Positions 17,709-25,961 of a stretch of DNA of 47,860 nucleotides are shown here, piece after piece. Numbering within the stretch: position 1 is the first letter of the stretch; each line of letters starts with the position of its first letter. Source of the stretch: SZUA-252 sp035716005. GTDB taxonomy: Bacteria > Eisenbacteria > RBG-16-71-46 > SZUA-252. The stretch is from contig DASTKG010000161.1 in the NCBI GenBank assembly GCA_035716005.1, positions 1 to 47,860 of the forward strand. The letters are read 5' to 3'. Made by a program: the position numbers and the translations under genes. The notes beneath the pieces are model-generated. The model did no database searches and was not told the DNA's origin. It saw nothing but the letters and a program-made list of their open reading frames with translations.

Positions 17709-20492
17709 TTGCTCGCACGGACCGGCCACGCTCCAGGGCATCCGTCCGCCTCCACTCGACCCGGCGTCCGGTTCGCCGCGGCCCTCCTCGCGGCGCTCGC
17801 GGCGTCCGGGGCCATGGCGTCGCGGCCCCCGCGCGCGTGCGCCCAGGACGAATTCCTGCTCAACGACGACCGGGTGAGCCGAAATCAGTGGGAGCCGGCC
17901 GTGGCGCGCGGCGCCACGGGGACCCTGGTGGCCGTCTGGCAGGACGGGCGGAACGGGAGCGGCTCCTTCGAGGAGTTCGACATCTACTCCCTCACGCTGC
18001 GAAGCGCCTTCTCCCTCGGCTCGACGCTCAACCGCCGCCTCAACGACGACACCGTGGGGCACGCCCAGGCGAATCCCGACATCGCCGCGAGTCCCGCCGG
18101 CACCTACTTCTGCGTTTGGGTCGATTCCCGGAACAGCGACCGCGACATCTACGGCGTCACGCTCGACACGCTCGGGGTCCCCATCACGCCGAACCTCCGG
18201 GTGAGCGACGACAGCATGGGGCACGAGCAGTTTGCGCCGAAGGTGACGGCGGTCGGTTCCGACCGCTATTTCGTCGTCTGGGGCGACGGCCGAGACGGCC
18301 AGGGAGAGATCTTCGGCTCGTATCGCACCGCGTCGGGCGCGGCCATCGGAGGGAACCTCCGCATCTCGAACGATCCGGCCGCCGGCGGGAGCTACCAGGG
18401 GGATCCGGCCTGCGCGTCGGAACCGGGAGAGAGGACGCTCGTCGTCTGGTCGGACGGGAGGAACGGGAGCACCTTCGGGGTCACGTTCGACATCTACGGG
18501 CAGTGGCTCGACGCCTCGGGAACACCCGTGGGGGACAACTTCAAGATCAACGACGCCGGCGGGATCCAGACGGCGACCTCCCCCGACGTCGCCGCGTCGG
18601 CCGACGGGTTCGTCGTGGTCTGGCTCGACAAACGTCGCACGGGAGATCCGGGCGACGTCTGGGCGCAGCGCTACGCCCTGGACGGAACTCCGATCGGCGC
18701 CAACGCGAGGGTGAACGACGACGCGGCGGGGAACGAGCAGCGCTATCCGCACGCGAGCCAGTCGCCGACGGGGGCGACGGTCGTCTGGGAGGACCTGCGC
18801 GGCGGCCTCGGACTCGACTCGAACGTCGAGGGGACGATCGTCCCGTGGAACGGCGACCCGCCCGGCGCGAACTATCGCGTGAATCTCTCGACGCCGGCGC
18901 GGCAGGGGAATCCCGAGGTGGTCTGGGACGGATTCGAGGCGTCGATCGTCGTCTGGGAGGACCTGCGCCGCGGCTCCTCCGACATCTTCGCGATCCCGAT
19001 GCGGATCGACGGCTCGGCGCGCGGCGCGGACTCGCAATTGAACGACGACGCGGCTCCCTTCGATCAGCGGCGCGCCCAGCTGGGAAAGGGCCACGGCCGG
19101 TACTTCGCCACGTGGACCGACCTGCGCTCGTCGCGGAACGATCTCTACGGCCAATGGATCACCGCGGCCGGGGCGCGCGACGGTCCCAACGTGCTCGTCT
19201 GGATCGACAATTTCTCCGAGCGCCCCGTGGCGGCCTCGAGCGCCGTGGCGCCCAGCGGGGAGGCGTTGGCCGTCGTGCAGGTCACGCAGAGCTTCGATTC
19301 CGGCGACATCCGGGGCGTCCTGCTGCCCACGGAAGGAGGCGGCATCGGATCGACGATCTCGATCGGCGACGAGCTGCCGAGCGCGCAGTCGACGCCGCAC
19401 GCGGCCGGCGACGCGACGGGGTTCGGCGTGGCGTGGCTCGACACGAGGGAGGGGACCCCGCGCCTCTACGCGCAGCGCCTCGGGCTCGACGGGAGCCGCG
19501 TCGGAGCGAACCACCCCGTTTTGTCGTCGGAGCCGGCCGATCCCGTCTACGCGTTCGATCTCGTCGCGGCTCCCGACGGAGGGTTCTGGCTTCTCTACGC
19601 GGAGGGAGCCGACGCCTCGCAGCGGCTCTGGCTCGTTCGCCTCGACGCGTCCCTCGTGGCCGCCGGGCCGCCGATCGAGGTGGCGCCGACGATCCAGGGC
19701 ACGAAAGCGGCGCCCTGCGTCGACGTGGCGGCGGGCGGACGGGTCGAGGTGATCTGGCTCGGCGACGGCCCCACCGGTTCGGGGCAGGTCTACCAGCGGG
19801 CGTTCGCGCCGGCCGGCGCCGGGGCCGATCCGCTGGCCGAACCGCTCGAGCTTTCGCTCCCGACCGCCGTCTACTCGCAGACGTCGCCCTCGCTCGCCGT
19901 GGACGGCTCCTTCAGCGTCGTCGCCTGGGCGGCCCGCCCTTCGGCCGACTGGAGCATCTGGATCCAGAGGATCGAGAACGGCACGACGCCGAACGGTCCG
20001 GCCCTCCACGTCGATCAGGACCTGCTGGGAGCCGACCAGCTCCAGCCGACCGTCGGCGTGGACGGCGCGGGGGACGTGCTGACCATTTGGACCGACGGCC
20101 GGTCGCTCTCGAGCGGCACCGACATTCTCGGCCGCGTGCTTCGATTCACGCCGACGGCCGCCGACGAGCCGCCCGAGGAACCGCCTCCCGCGCCTCCGCC
20201 CGTTCCCTCGGCGCTGCGAGTCGGGTCGGCGCGGCCGAATCCGTTCCTCGCTTCGCTCGGCGTTCCGCTCGACGTGCCGCCGCGAGCGGCGGGTCACGTT
20301 CGCGTCGCCGTCATCAACGCCCGCGGGATGTGCGTCCGCGTGCTTCTGGACGGCGCGCTGCCGGCGGCTTCCACCACGATCTCGTGGGACGGCCGCGACG
20401 GCGAGGGGCGTCCCTCGCCGGGAGGCGTCTACTGGATCGTCGTCGACGGAGGAGGAGAGCGTCATGCGCGACGCGTCGTCAGGCTTCGTTAG
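17709..20492 (+). CDS. Large secreted repeat protein (propeller-like) with C-terminal FlgD/type-IX-like module
   Basis: A signal peptide (GVRFAAALLAALAASGAMA) precedes about eight imperfect repeats of 54-60 residues. Each has an LNDD/VSDD/INDA-type turn followed by VVVWxDxR and DIYGxxLD; examples begin near bases 17862, 18040, 18205, 18367, 18547, 18712, 18880 and 19040. Further related units occur near 20010-20150. Such spacing suggests a beta-propeller built of four-stranded blades (inference). After a Pro-rich linker (EEPPPAPPPVP) the last 90 residues form a FlgD/Por-secretion-like module ending RHARRVVRLR. TTG at 17709 has GAGGG 8 bases before it and is preferred; TTG 17694 is in frame too, so the start is uncertain. 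The 3' end overlaps the next gene by 29 bases. Function unknown; probably surface or extracellular. Confidence 0.8.
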   Translation: MLARTGHAPGHPSASTRPGVRFAAALLAALAASGAMASRPPRACAQDEFLLNDDRVSRNQWEPAVARGATGTLVAVWQDGRNGSGSFEEFDIYSLTLRSAFSLGSTLNRRLNDDTVGHAQANPDIAASPAGTYFCVWVDSRNSDRDIYGVTLDTLGVPITPNLRVSDDSMGHEQFAPKVTAVGSDRYFVVWGDGRDGQGEIFGSYRTASGAAIGGNLRISNDPAAGGSYQGDPACASEPGERTLVVWSDGRNGSTFGVTFDIYGQWLDASGTPVGDNFKINDAGGIQTATSPDVAASADGFVVVWLDKRRTGDPGDVWAQRYALDGTPIGANARVNDDAAGNEQRYPHASQSPTGATVVWEDLRGGLGLDSNVEGTIVPWNGDPPGANYRVNLSTPARQGNPEVVWDGFEASIVVWEDLRRGSSDIFAIPMRIDGSARGADSQLNDDAAPFDQRRAQLGKGHGRYFATWTDLRSSRNDLYGQWITAAGARDGPNVLVWIDNFSERPVAASSAVAPSGEALAVVQVTQSFDSGDIRGVLLPTEGGGIGSTISIGDELPSAQSTPHAAGDATGFGVAWLDTREGTPRLYAQRLGLDGSRVGANHPVLSSEPADPVYAFDLVAAPDGGFWLLYAEGADASQRLWLVRLDASLVAAGPPIEVAPTIQGTKAAPCVDVAAGGRVEVIWLGDGPTGSGQVYQRAFAPAGAGADPLAEPLELSLPTAVYSQTSPSLAVDGSFSVVAWAARPSADWSIWIQRIENGTTPNGPALHVDQDLLGADQLQPTVGVDGAGDVLTIWTDGRSLSSGTDILGRVLRFTPTAADEPPEEPPPAPPPVPSALRVGSARPNPFLASLGVPLDVPPRAAGHVRVAVINARGMCVRVLLDGALPAASTTISWDGRDGEGRPSPGGVYWIVVDGGGERHARRVVRLR

Positions 20493-22461
20493 CGTGTCGA
20501 GGCCGTGGAAGCAGAGGGCCGGGGCCTCGCGCATTTCCGTCGTGGTGCTCGTCGCCCTCGCATGGTGGGCCTCGGTCGCGCCGCTCGCGTCCGCGGCGAT
20601 CGGGGGCGCCGTCGACGAGCGCGCGCTCGCCGACGCTCTGGGCCGGATCGAGTTGCCGGCCGGAACGCGATTGGTCGAGAGCCCCGCGGATTTGGGTGCG
20701 CCGGAAGCCGAGGCGCGTCTTCGAGCATCGGGATACGAGATCGCGGTCTCGATCCCTCCGACGCTTCGGATCGTGCGCGCGACCCGTCGCGCCGGTCCGC
20801 TTCCGGCCGGCTTCGTGAGTCGGACGGTCGGTGTCGTCACGACTTCGTCGGCGCCCGCGATGACGAGCGCGGCCGCGCCCGCCGCCGACGTCGATCCGTT
20901 CCACGGTCTCGCCGACGCGCTCCCGCCCGCGCCGCCCCCATCGGGTCTCCTGGCCGCGGGGGGGCGCGCGCCGCTGGCGTCGGGGAGCGCCCCGCCCCTC
21001 CCGTCGGGGCTCTTCTACGGAACCCGATGGGACGATCTCAGCGAGTACATGGTCGGAAAAGTGGGGATCGGCATCTACTTCCCGGAAAGCGACGGCAGCC
21101 TCGATCAGAATCGGTACGACTGGACGCCGGCGCTTCGCGACTCCGTCGTCCGCTCCGCCGTCCGAGGGTTCCTCGGATGGAGCGACTTCGCGGCCGCCCG
21201 CGGCATTCCGCTCTCGTTCTACCTGGAGATCCACCCTTCGCTCCCGACGCGCTACGAGCCGATCACGCGGACGGTGAACCAGGAGGAACTCTGGATCGAG
21301 GACATGCTGCGGCCCCTCGTCGGCACCAAGGGGGACGCCGTGACCATGTCGTACGAGGTGGCGAACGGCGTGCGCGCCCGGCTCGGCACGCACTGGGCCG
21401 GACTCGTCTTCGCGGTGCAGAACGACTCGAGCTCCACCGGCTATTTCCCGGACGGACTCATCGCGCACGCGCGGCTCGGCGGGCCGTGGTTCGTGATTCC
21501 GGTGAACAATCTCAGGTCGACGAGCGCCTCCCTCGACTTCTACATGCGCCACGAAATCACGCACCTCTTCTGGGCGCTCGACGAGTTCCCGGCGAACAAC
21601 GCCTGGTGGTCGTGCGCTCTCTCGACCGGCTATTTCAACCGCCCCAACTGGAACAGCGACGTTCCCATCCCGGGGTATTGCGAGCCTCACGTCGATTGCC
21701 TGATGCGCGGCAACTGGCCGAACGCGCTTTGCGCTCGGACGGCGGAACAGGTAGGCTGGGTCGATGCGGACCAGTCGGGGCTCCTCGATCTCTACGAAAC
21801 GCGGCCCCTCGTCTTCCCCGACTCGACGCGTTACCGCCTGAGCGCCGGAAACCCGCTCTTCCTTCACGGGAAAGCCGGGGAGAGCGCGCTCCCGAACGTG
21901 AACCCCTACCGCTCCTACAGCGGGGACTCCATCTCGGTGTCGGTCATCGATTCCATCTTCTATCGCGTGGACGGGGGGGCCTGGACGTCGCTCCCGGCCG
22001 CCGACGGCCGCTTCGACGAGGGGGAGGAGCGCTTCGACTTGACGCTTCCGCCGCTCCCCATCGGAAACCACGCCATCGAGTGGCAGGCCAGGAACTCGAA
22101 CGGTTTGCTGGCCGCGATCAACGCCACCACGTCGGTGACCGTGTCGGGTTCGGCCGGCGCCGTCGACGCGCCCGATTCGGGCGAGTCGCGGTCGCTCGGA
22201 CTCGCCGTCTTCCCGAGTCCCGGGCGGGGAGCGATTCGTTTCAGCGTGACCGGAGCGCGCGGCGGCAGGGCGCTCGTTCGGATCTGGACGGCGACGGGCC
22301 GGCTCGCGAAGTCGTGGAGCGTGGAGGCCGCCGCCGCCGGAGGCGCGTGGACCTGGGACGGCCGTCTCGCCGGCGGGGAACGCGCGGCGAGCGGGGTTTA
22401 CTTCGTGACGGTGGAATCGGGAGGAGAACGCGTGCGCCGCCGCCTCGTCTACCTGCGATGA
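20464..22461 (+). CDS. Putative secreted zinc metalloprotease with C-terminal FlgD/type-IX-like module
   Basis: ATG at 20464 follows GGAGGAGGAGAG and lies within the 3' end of the previous gene. The 665-residue protein has a signal peptide (VVVLVALAWWASVAPLASA), a roughly 190-residue N-terminal part that may be a propeptide, and a central domain. This contains HEITHLFWALDE (His363, Glu364, His367, Asp373), a zinc-binding HExxH with Asp at the third metzincin position. Several cysteines downstream (WWSCALS, GYCEPHVDCLM, NALCA) may form disulphides. An Ig-like region leads to a C-terminal module with FPSPGRGAIRF, WDGR, ASGVYFVTVESGG and terminal RRRLVYLR. Protease activity is inferred from the motif only; I cannot place it in a named peptidase family. 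Confidence 0.78.
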   Translation: MRDASSGFVSVSRPWKQRAGASRISVVVLVALAWWASVAPLASAAIGGAVDERALADALGRIELPAGTRLVESPADLGAPEAEARLRASGYEIAVSIPPTLRIVRATRRAGPLPAGFVSRTVGVVTTSSAPAMTSAAAPAADVDPFHGLADALPPAPPPSGLLAAGGRAPLASGSAPPLPSGLFYGTRWDDLSEYMVGKVGIGIYFPESDGSLDQNRYDWTPALRDSVVRSAVRGFLGWSDFAAARGIPLSFYLEIHPSLPTRYEPITRTVNQEELWIEDMLRPLVGTKGDAVTMSYEVANGVRARLGTHWAGLVFAVQNDSSSTGYFPDGLIAHARLGGPWFVIPVNNLRSTSASLDFYMRHEITHLFWALDEFPANNAWWSCALSTGYFNRPNWNSDVPIPGYCEPHVDCLMRGNWPNALCARTAEQVGWVDADQSGLLDLYETRPLVFPDSTRYRLSAGNPLFLHGKAGESALPNVNPYRSYSGDSISVSVIDSIFYRVDGGAWTSLPAADGRFDEGEERFDLTLPPLPIGNHAIEWQARNSNGLLAAINATTSVTVSGSAGAVDAPDSGESRSLGLAVFPSPGRGAIRFSVTGARGGRALVRIWTATGRLAKSWSVEAAAAGGAWTWDGRLAGGERAASGVYFVTVESGGERVRRRLVYLR

Positions 22462-22489
22462 GGATGTCCGATCGGGAGGCGCGACCCCG

Positions 22490-23092
22490 ATGAGTTCCTT
22501 CGAACGTCTCGGGCCGCTCGGTCCGGTCGGCGCCGCCGCCGCCTGGGCGCCGCCGTCGCTCCACGGGCGGCGTTACGGGGAAGATCGCCTTCACCTCCTG
22601 GTCCGGGACCCGCGGCGAGTCCTCGCGATCTGGGAGATCAGCCAGGCGACGGCCTCGTCGGCGGTCGCACGCGCCTCGGCCGCCTCCGCCCCCCTCCGAT
22701 ACCAGCTGCGCGTCGAGCGGGAGCGCGACGGAGGGCTCGCTCCCGAGACCGTCGCCGGGGCCGATCTCCCCGACGCGCTCGGGGGGGAGGGCTGGTATCT
22801 CGCCATTCCGCCGCGCGCCGGCCGTTGCCGCGCCCTCCTCGGCCTCGACCTCGGAGGACGCTTCGAATCGCTTCTCGTCTCACGCTGGGTCGCCACGCCG
22901 CCCGAGGGGCCGTGCGACGCCGTGGCGCCGTGGCCGCTCGAGCCGGGCGGGGAAGCGTGGGTGGAGCGGGAGTGGCGTGAGGAGGCGGCCGCCGACCGAT
23001 CGACCACCGCCCCCAGCTCGTCGGCGCGCTATCTTCCTCCGCCGGTGACGGGGGCCGGCCGGGCCGGGGCCCCGCGCGAAGGGGAGCGATGA
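22490..23092 (+). CDS. DUF4912-domain protein
   Basis: The 200-residue protein has the DUF4912 pattern: a short lead, then YGEDRLHLLVRDPRRVLAIW and E, followed by an Ig-like or carbohydrate-binding-like fold (YQLRVERERDGG, GWYLAIPPRAGRCRALLGLD). The C-terminus is a disordered Pro/Ala/Ser tail. No signal peptide is seen, so it is probably cytosolic. ATG at 22490 has GGGAGG 10 bases upstream. Its stop overlaps the GH57 branching-enzyme gene (ATGA). This pairing is common for DUF4912 and suggests a glucan-binding or accessory role in glycogen metabolism. The biochemical role of the domain is not known to me. Confidence 0.8.
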   Translation: MSSFERLGPLGPVGAAAAWAPPSLHGRRYGEDRLHLLVRDPRRVLAIWEISQATASSAVARASAASAPLRYQLRVERERDGGLAPETVAGADLPDALGGEGWYLAIPPRAGRCRALLGLDLGGRFESLLVSRWVATPPEGPCDAVAPWPLEPGGEAWVEREWREEAAADRSTTAPSSSARYLPPPVTGAGRAGAPREGER

Positions 23093-24696
23093 CGGCCCCC
23101 CGCCCGGCCGGGTCCCCGCCCGCGGGCCATCTCGCCTTCTTCCTCCACGCGCACCTCCCCTTCGTGAGGCATCCCGAATACGAAGACTCGCTCGAGGAGC
23201 GCTGGCTCGTGGAGGCGAACACCGAGTGCTATCTGCCGATCCTCTCCATGCTGGAGGGGCGCGCGCGGCGCGGGGCGCGCGGCGCCATCACGATCTCGCT
23301 TTCGCCCACGCTGCTCGCGCTCTGGGGCGACCCGCTCCTGCGCGACCGATACACGCACCGGCTCCGGATGCTCCTGGATCTCGCGGAGAAGGACGTGGCG
23401 CGATACCGGCGGGACGCGAGGCTCGGTCCTCTCGCCGCGCTCTATCGGGATCGTTTCACGGCTGCGCTCGCCGACTACGAAGGGCGCTACCGGCGCGATC
23501 TGGCGGCCGCGTTCCGGGACGCGGAGTCCTCCGGCGTGGTCCGCCTCGTCACCTGCGGCGCGACGCACGGTTTCCTCCCTCTCATGGACCTCGGCCCTTC
23601 CGCCTGGCGCGCGCAGATCGGGGTGGCGGTGCGCGAATTCGAACGATGGATCGGACATCCACCGGAAGGATTCTGGCTACCCGAATGCGGCTACGTGCCG
23701 GGGGTGGAGGACGTTCTCTCCGAGTTCGGCATCGGCTACTTCGTGGTCGACAGCCACGGGATCCGCCATGCCTGCCCGCGGCCGATGCCGGGCACGTACG
23801 CGCCGTTCCGGACGCGTTCCGGCGTGGTGGCCCTCGGCCGCGACGAGGAGTCGTCGCGCCAGGTCTGGAGCGCGACGGAAGGATATCCGGGCGACGAGTG
23901 GTACCGGGAGTACTACCGAGACCAGGGATTCGATCTTCCGCTCGACGAGGTGCGCCCCTATCTCCCGTCGGGGGGGACGCGAACCCACCTCGGGCTCAAG
24001 TACTACCGCATCACGGACCGGGGTCGAGCGCACCGCGAGCCCTACGTGCCCGAGGAGGCGGCCGCTCGCGTGCGGAGTCACGCCGACCATTTCGTGCGGG
24101 CCCGCGCCCTGCAGGCGCGTGAGGCGGCGGCGGCGCTGGGGCAGCCGGCGCTCATCCTCGCCCCCTACGACGCCGAGCTCTTCGGCCACTGGTGGTACGA
24201 AGGGCCGGCCTGGCTCGACGCGGTGCTCGACCGGGTCGAAGGGGAGGGGAGCCTCCGCGCCAGCGCCTGCTCGACCGCCATCGCCGGCATTCCGCGGACG
24301 TCGGAGGGAGTCCTGCATCCCTCCAGCTGGGGGGCGGGAGGCTATGCCGGCTTCTGGCTCGCTCCCGAGAACGACTGGATCTACCGGCACCTCCTTCGCG
24401 CCTCCGAGCGGATGCACGCCCTGGCGCGTCGGGGAGACGGCGGCGTGGCGGCCCGGGGAAGGGCGCTCCGTCAGGCGGGCCGGGAGCTTCTCCTCGCCCA
24501 GGGGAGCGACTGGGCCTTCATCATGAAGACGGGGACCCTCGTGCCCTACGCCATTCGACGGACGGAGCGGCACTTGGAGACGTTCGACCGGCTCGCGGGG
24601 ATGCTGGAGCATGGAGAGGTCGATCTGGCCGCCCTGGAGGCGGCCGAAGCGGCGCATCCTCTTTTCCCTACGCTCGATCCCGGGCTTTTTGCTTGA
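23089..24696 (+). CDS. 1,4-alpha-glucan branching enzyme, glycoside hydrolase family 57 (DUF1957 type)
   Basis: The 535-residue protein starts with a Pro-rich lead and then LAFFLHAHLPFVRHPEYEDSLEERW, the GH57 N-terminal motif. The nucleophile region is GFWLPECGY with Glu199. The acid/base region is LAPYDAELFGHWWYEGP with Asp361. HGFLPLM and GIRHACPRPMPGTYAPF are further family blocks, and a helical C-terminal domain ends the protein (QGSDWAFIMKTGT). These fit the Thermus/Thermococcus GH57 branching enzymes, which introduce alpha-1,6 branches in glycogen. No signal peptide is seen, so it acts in the cytoplasm. It overlaps the DUF4912 gene by 4 bases. Its TGA stop lies inside the -35 box of the next promoter. 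Confidence 0.92.
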   Translation: MTAPRPAGSPPAGHLAFFLHAHLPFVRHPEYEDSLEERWLVEANTECYLPILSMLEGRARRGARGAITISLSPTLLALWGDPLLRDRYTHRLRMLLDLAEKDVARYRRDARLGPLAALYRDRFTAALADYEGRYRRDLAAAFRDAESSGVVRLVTCGATHGFLPLMDLGPSAWRAQIGVAVREFERWIGHPPEGFWLPECGYVPGVEDVLSEFGIGYFVVDSHGIRHACPRPMPGTYAPFRTRSGVVALGRDEESSRQVWSATEGYPGDEWYREYYRDQGFDLPLDEVRPYLPSGGTRTHLGLKYYRITDRGRAHREPYVPEEAAARVRSHADHFVRARALQAREAAAALGQPALILAPYDAELFGHWWYEGPAWLDAVLDRVEGEGSLRASACSTAIAGIPRTSEGVLHPSSWGAGGYAGFWLAPENDWIYRHLLRASERMHALARRGDGGVAARGRALRQAGRELLLAQGSDWAFIMKTGTLVPYAIRRTERHLETFDRLAGMLEHGEVDLAALEAAEAAHPLFPTLDPGLFA

Positions 24697-24722
24697 CACT
24701 TTCGGAGGGTGATTCGTACCCT
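24693..24722 (+). promoter_or_regulatory. Promoter for the lipoprotein/outer-membrane/tldD region
   Basis: TTGACA (24693-24698, a perfect -35) is followed after 18 bases by TACCCT (24717-24722), a weak -10. The -35 overlaps the stop codon of the GH57 gene. The start codon of the next gene is about 38 bases past the expected transcription start. Confidence 0.5.
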
Positions 24723-24766
24723 ACCCGGCGTTCCCCCCCACGGCTCGTTTGATCCGAGGAACATAC

Positions 24767-25954
24767 ATGCCTCATCGCAAGATCGTTCGTGCAGGGCTCC
24801 TTTTGCTTCTCGTCATCAGCGGCTCGCTCTCCTGCGGCAGCCAGGAACCGACCGAGCCGGCACTTCCTTCGGCGCTCATCGCTCCGGCCCTCTCGGAAAA
24901 CTTCGAGACGTCCCCGCAGCGCGAGTCGCGAGAACTCCTGATCGACGGCCGCGCCACCGACGTGGAGTGGAACGGCACCGGGGAACCCTCGTTCGTCATC
25001 GCCAGGGGCAACGGCGGGAACTACTTCGTTCTCGTGCGCTCGCTCTGGTCCTTCGACGCCCGCACGGGAGAACCGCGGGGAATCTACTTCCTCCTCCAGT
25101 GGCCCGACGCCGACGAGAGCCGCCTCGAGTCGCCGCTCGTGACGAGCGCCGACACGGGCGACGAAGACGGCATCGTGAACTTCGACTGCAATTCGGACGA
25201 CCGCGTCGTATCGCCCAATTCGTGGACCGTGGGCTCCTCGCACGAGGACAAGGTCTACGTGGAGATCTACAGCGACTCCCTGGGGGGCTACCCGGCGGAC
25301 AAGTGGGTCTGGGGCGCCGGAACGACCGACCCGGCCGTCCCGGTGAATCCCACGGAATTCACGGGCGCGGGCCTGGACGAGACGCGCGGCGCGGCCGAGC
25401 ATCCCTTGGGCGGCGCGGTGGAGGATTACTACAACACGGGCGGCGGCTGGACGCCCGACGTCGGGCTCCTCCCGCACGTTCCGAACACCTCGGGCGGGAG
25501 CGACACCCCTCTCCGGAAGCCCGACAAGGCGACGCGCGACGTCCGACTGAATCGAAACAAGCTGACTTCCTACGTCATTTGGAAGGAGGTCGCCAGCAAT
25601 CTCACGCCTTGCGACACGCTGAATCCGCTTCGCGTCGACGATGCTTCGATCCGCGACAAGACCTGGAACCCGGGCGACTATCTCCCCTCCGTCCAGATCC
25701 AACTCCCCGATTCGAGCCAGTCCGACGTCATCGCGCGAGGCGGCTGGTTGAACGGCAAGTGGTCGCTCGAGTTCCGGCGCGAGCTGGTGCCCCGGCCTCC
25801 GGACGTCCTCGGAACGCCGCAGCCGCCTCGCCCGGACGACATCCCGCTCCAGGAAGGGCGCCACTATGTCGTTCGTTTCACCCTCTACAACTCGAGCAAT
25901 TCGCAATATAGCCAGACTGAGTTCCTTCCCCTCTATCTCCGGCCGAGGAATTGA
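24767..25954 (+). CDS. Probable lipoprotein with ethylbenzene-dehydrogenase-like (EB_dh) domain
   Basis: ATG at 24767 has GAGGA 6 bases upstream. The 395-residue protein has a signal peptide ending ISGSLSCGSQ with Cys23, a somewhat degenerate lipobox. The body follows the EB_dh pattern: IDGRATDVEWNG, then GIYFLLQWPDADESRL and late GWLNGKWSLEFRRELV. In EbdC-type proteins this fold binds b-type heme through Met and Lys. Here no methionine occurs after the initiator, so a Met-ligated heme is excluded. It may bind a different ligand or act structurally, as carbohydrate-binding (CBM9-like) relatives do. An Asp-rich segment (CNSDDRVV, DTGDEDG) might bind calcium. It is followed after 7 bases by an outer-membrane barrel gene, so the two probably work together at the outer membrane. 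Confidence 0.7.
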   Translation: MPHRKIVRAGLLLLLVISGSLSCGSQEPTEPALPSALIAPALSENFETSPQRESRELLIDGRATDVEWNGTGEPSFVIARGNGGNYFVLVRSLWSFDARTGEPRGIYFLLQWPDADESRLESPLVTSADTGDEDGIVNFDCNSDDRVVSPNSWTVGSSHEDKVYVEIYSDSLGGYPADKWVWGAGTTDPAVPVNPTEFTGAGLDETRGAAEHPLGGAVEDYYNTGGGWTPDVGLLPHVPNTSGGSDTPLRKPDKATRDVRLNRNKLTSYVIWKEVASNLTPCDTLNPLRVDDASIRDKTWNPGDYLPSVQIQLPDSSQSDVIARGGWLNGKWSLEFRRELVPRPPDVLGTPQPPRPDDIPLQEGRHYVVRFTLYNSSNSQYSQTEFLPLYLRPRN

Positions 25955-25961
25955 GAACTCC

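Noticed and set aside
17408..20818. Open + strand frame of about 1136 codons overlapping the 17709 gene
   Set aside because: Arg-rich shadow frame; the competing frame has a signal peptide, ordered repeats and a recognised C-terminal module.
17673..20840. Long minus-strand open frame opposite the repeat protein
   Set aside because: Shadow of the repeat gene; its apparent repeats mirror those of the + strand protein.
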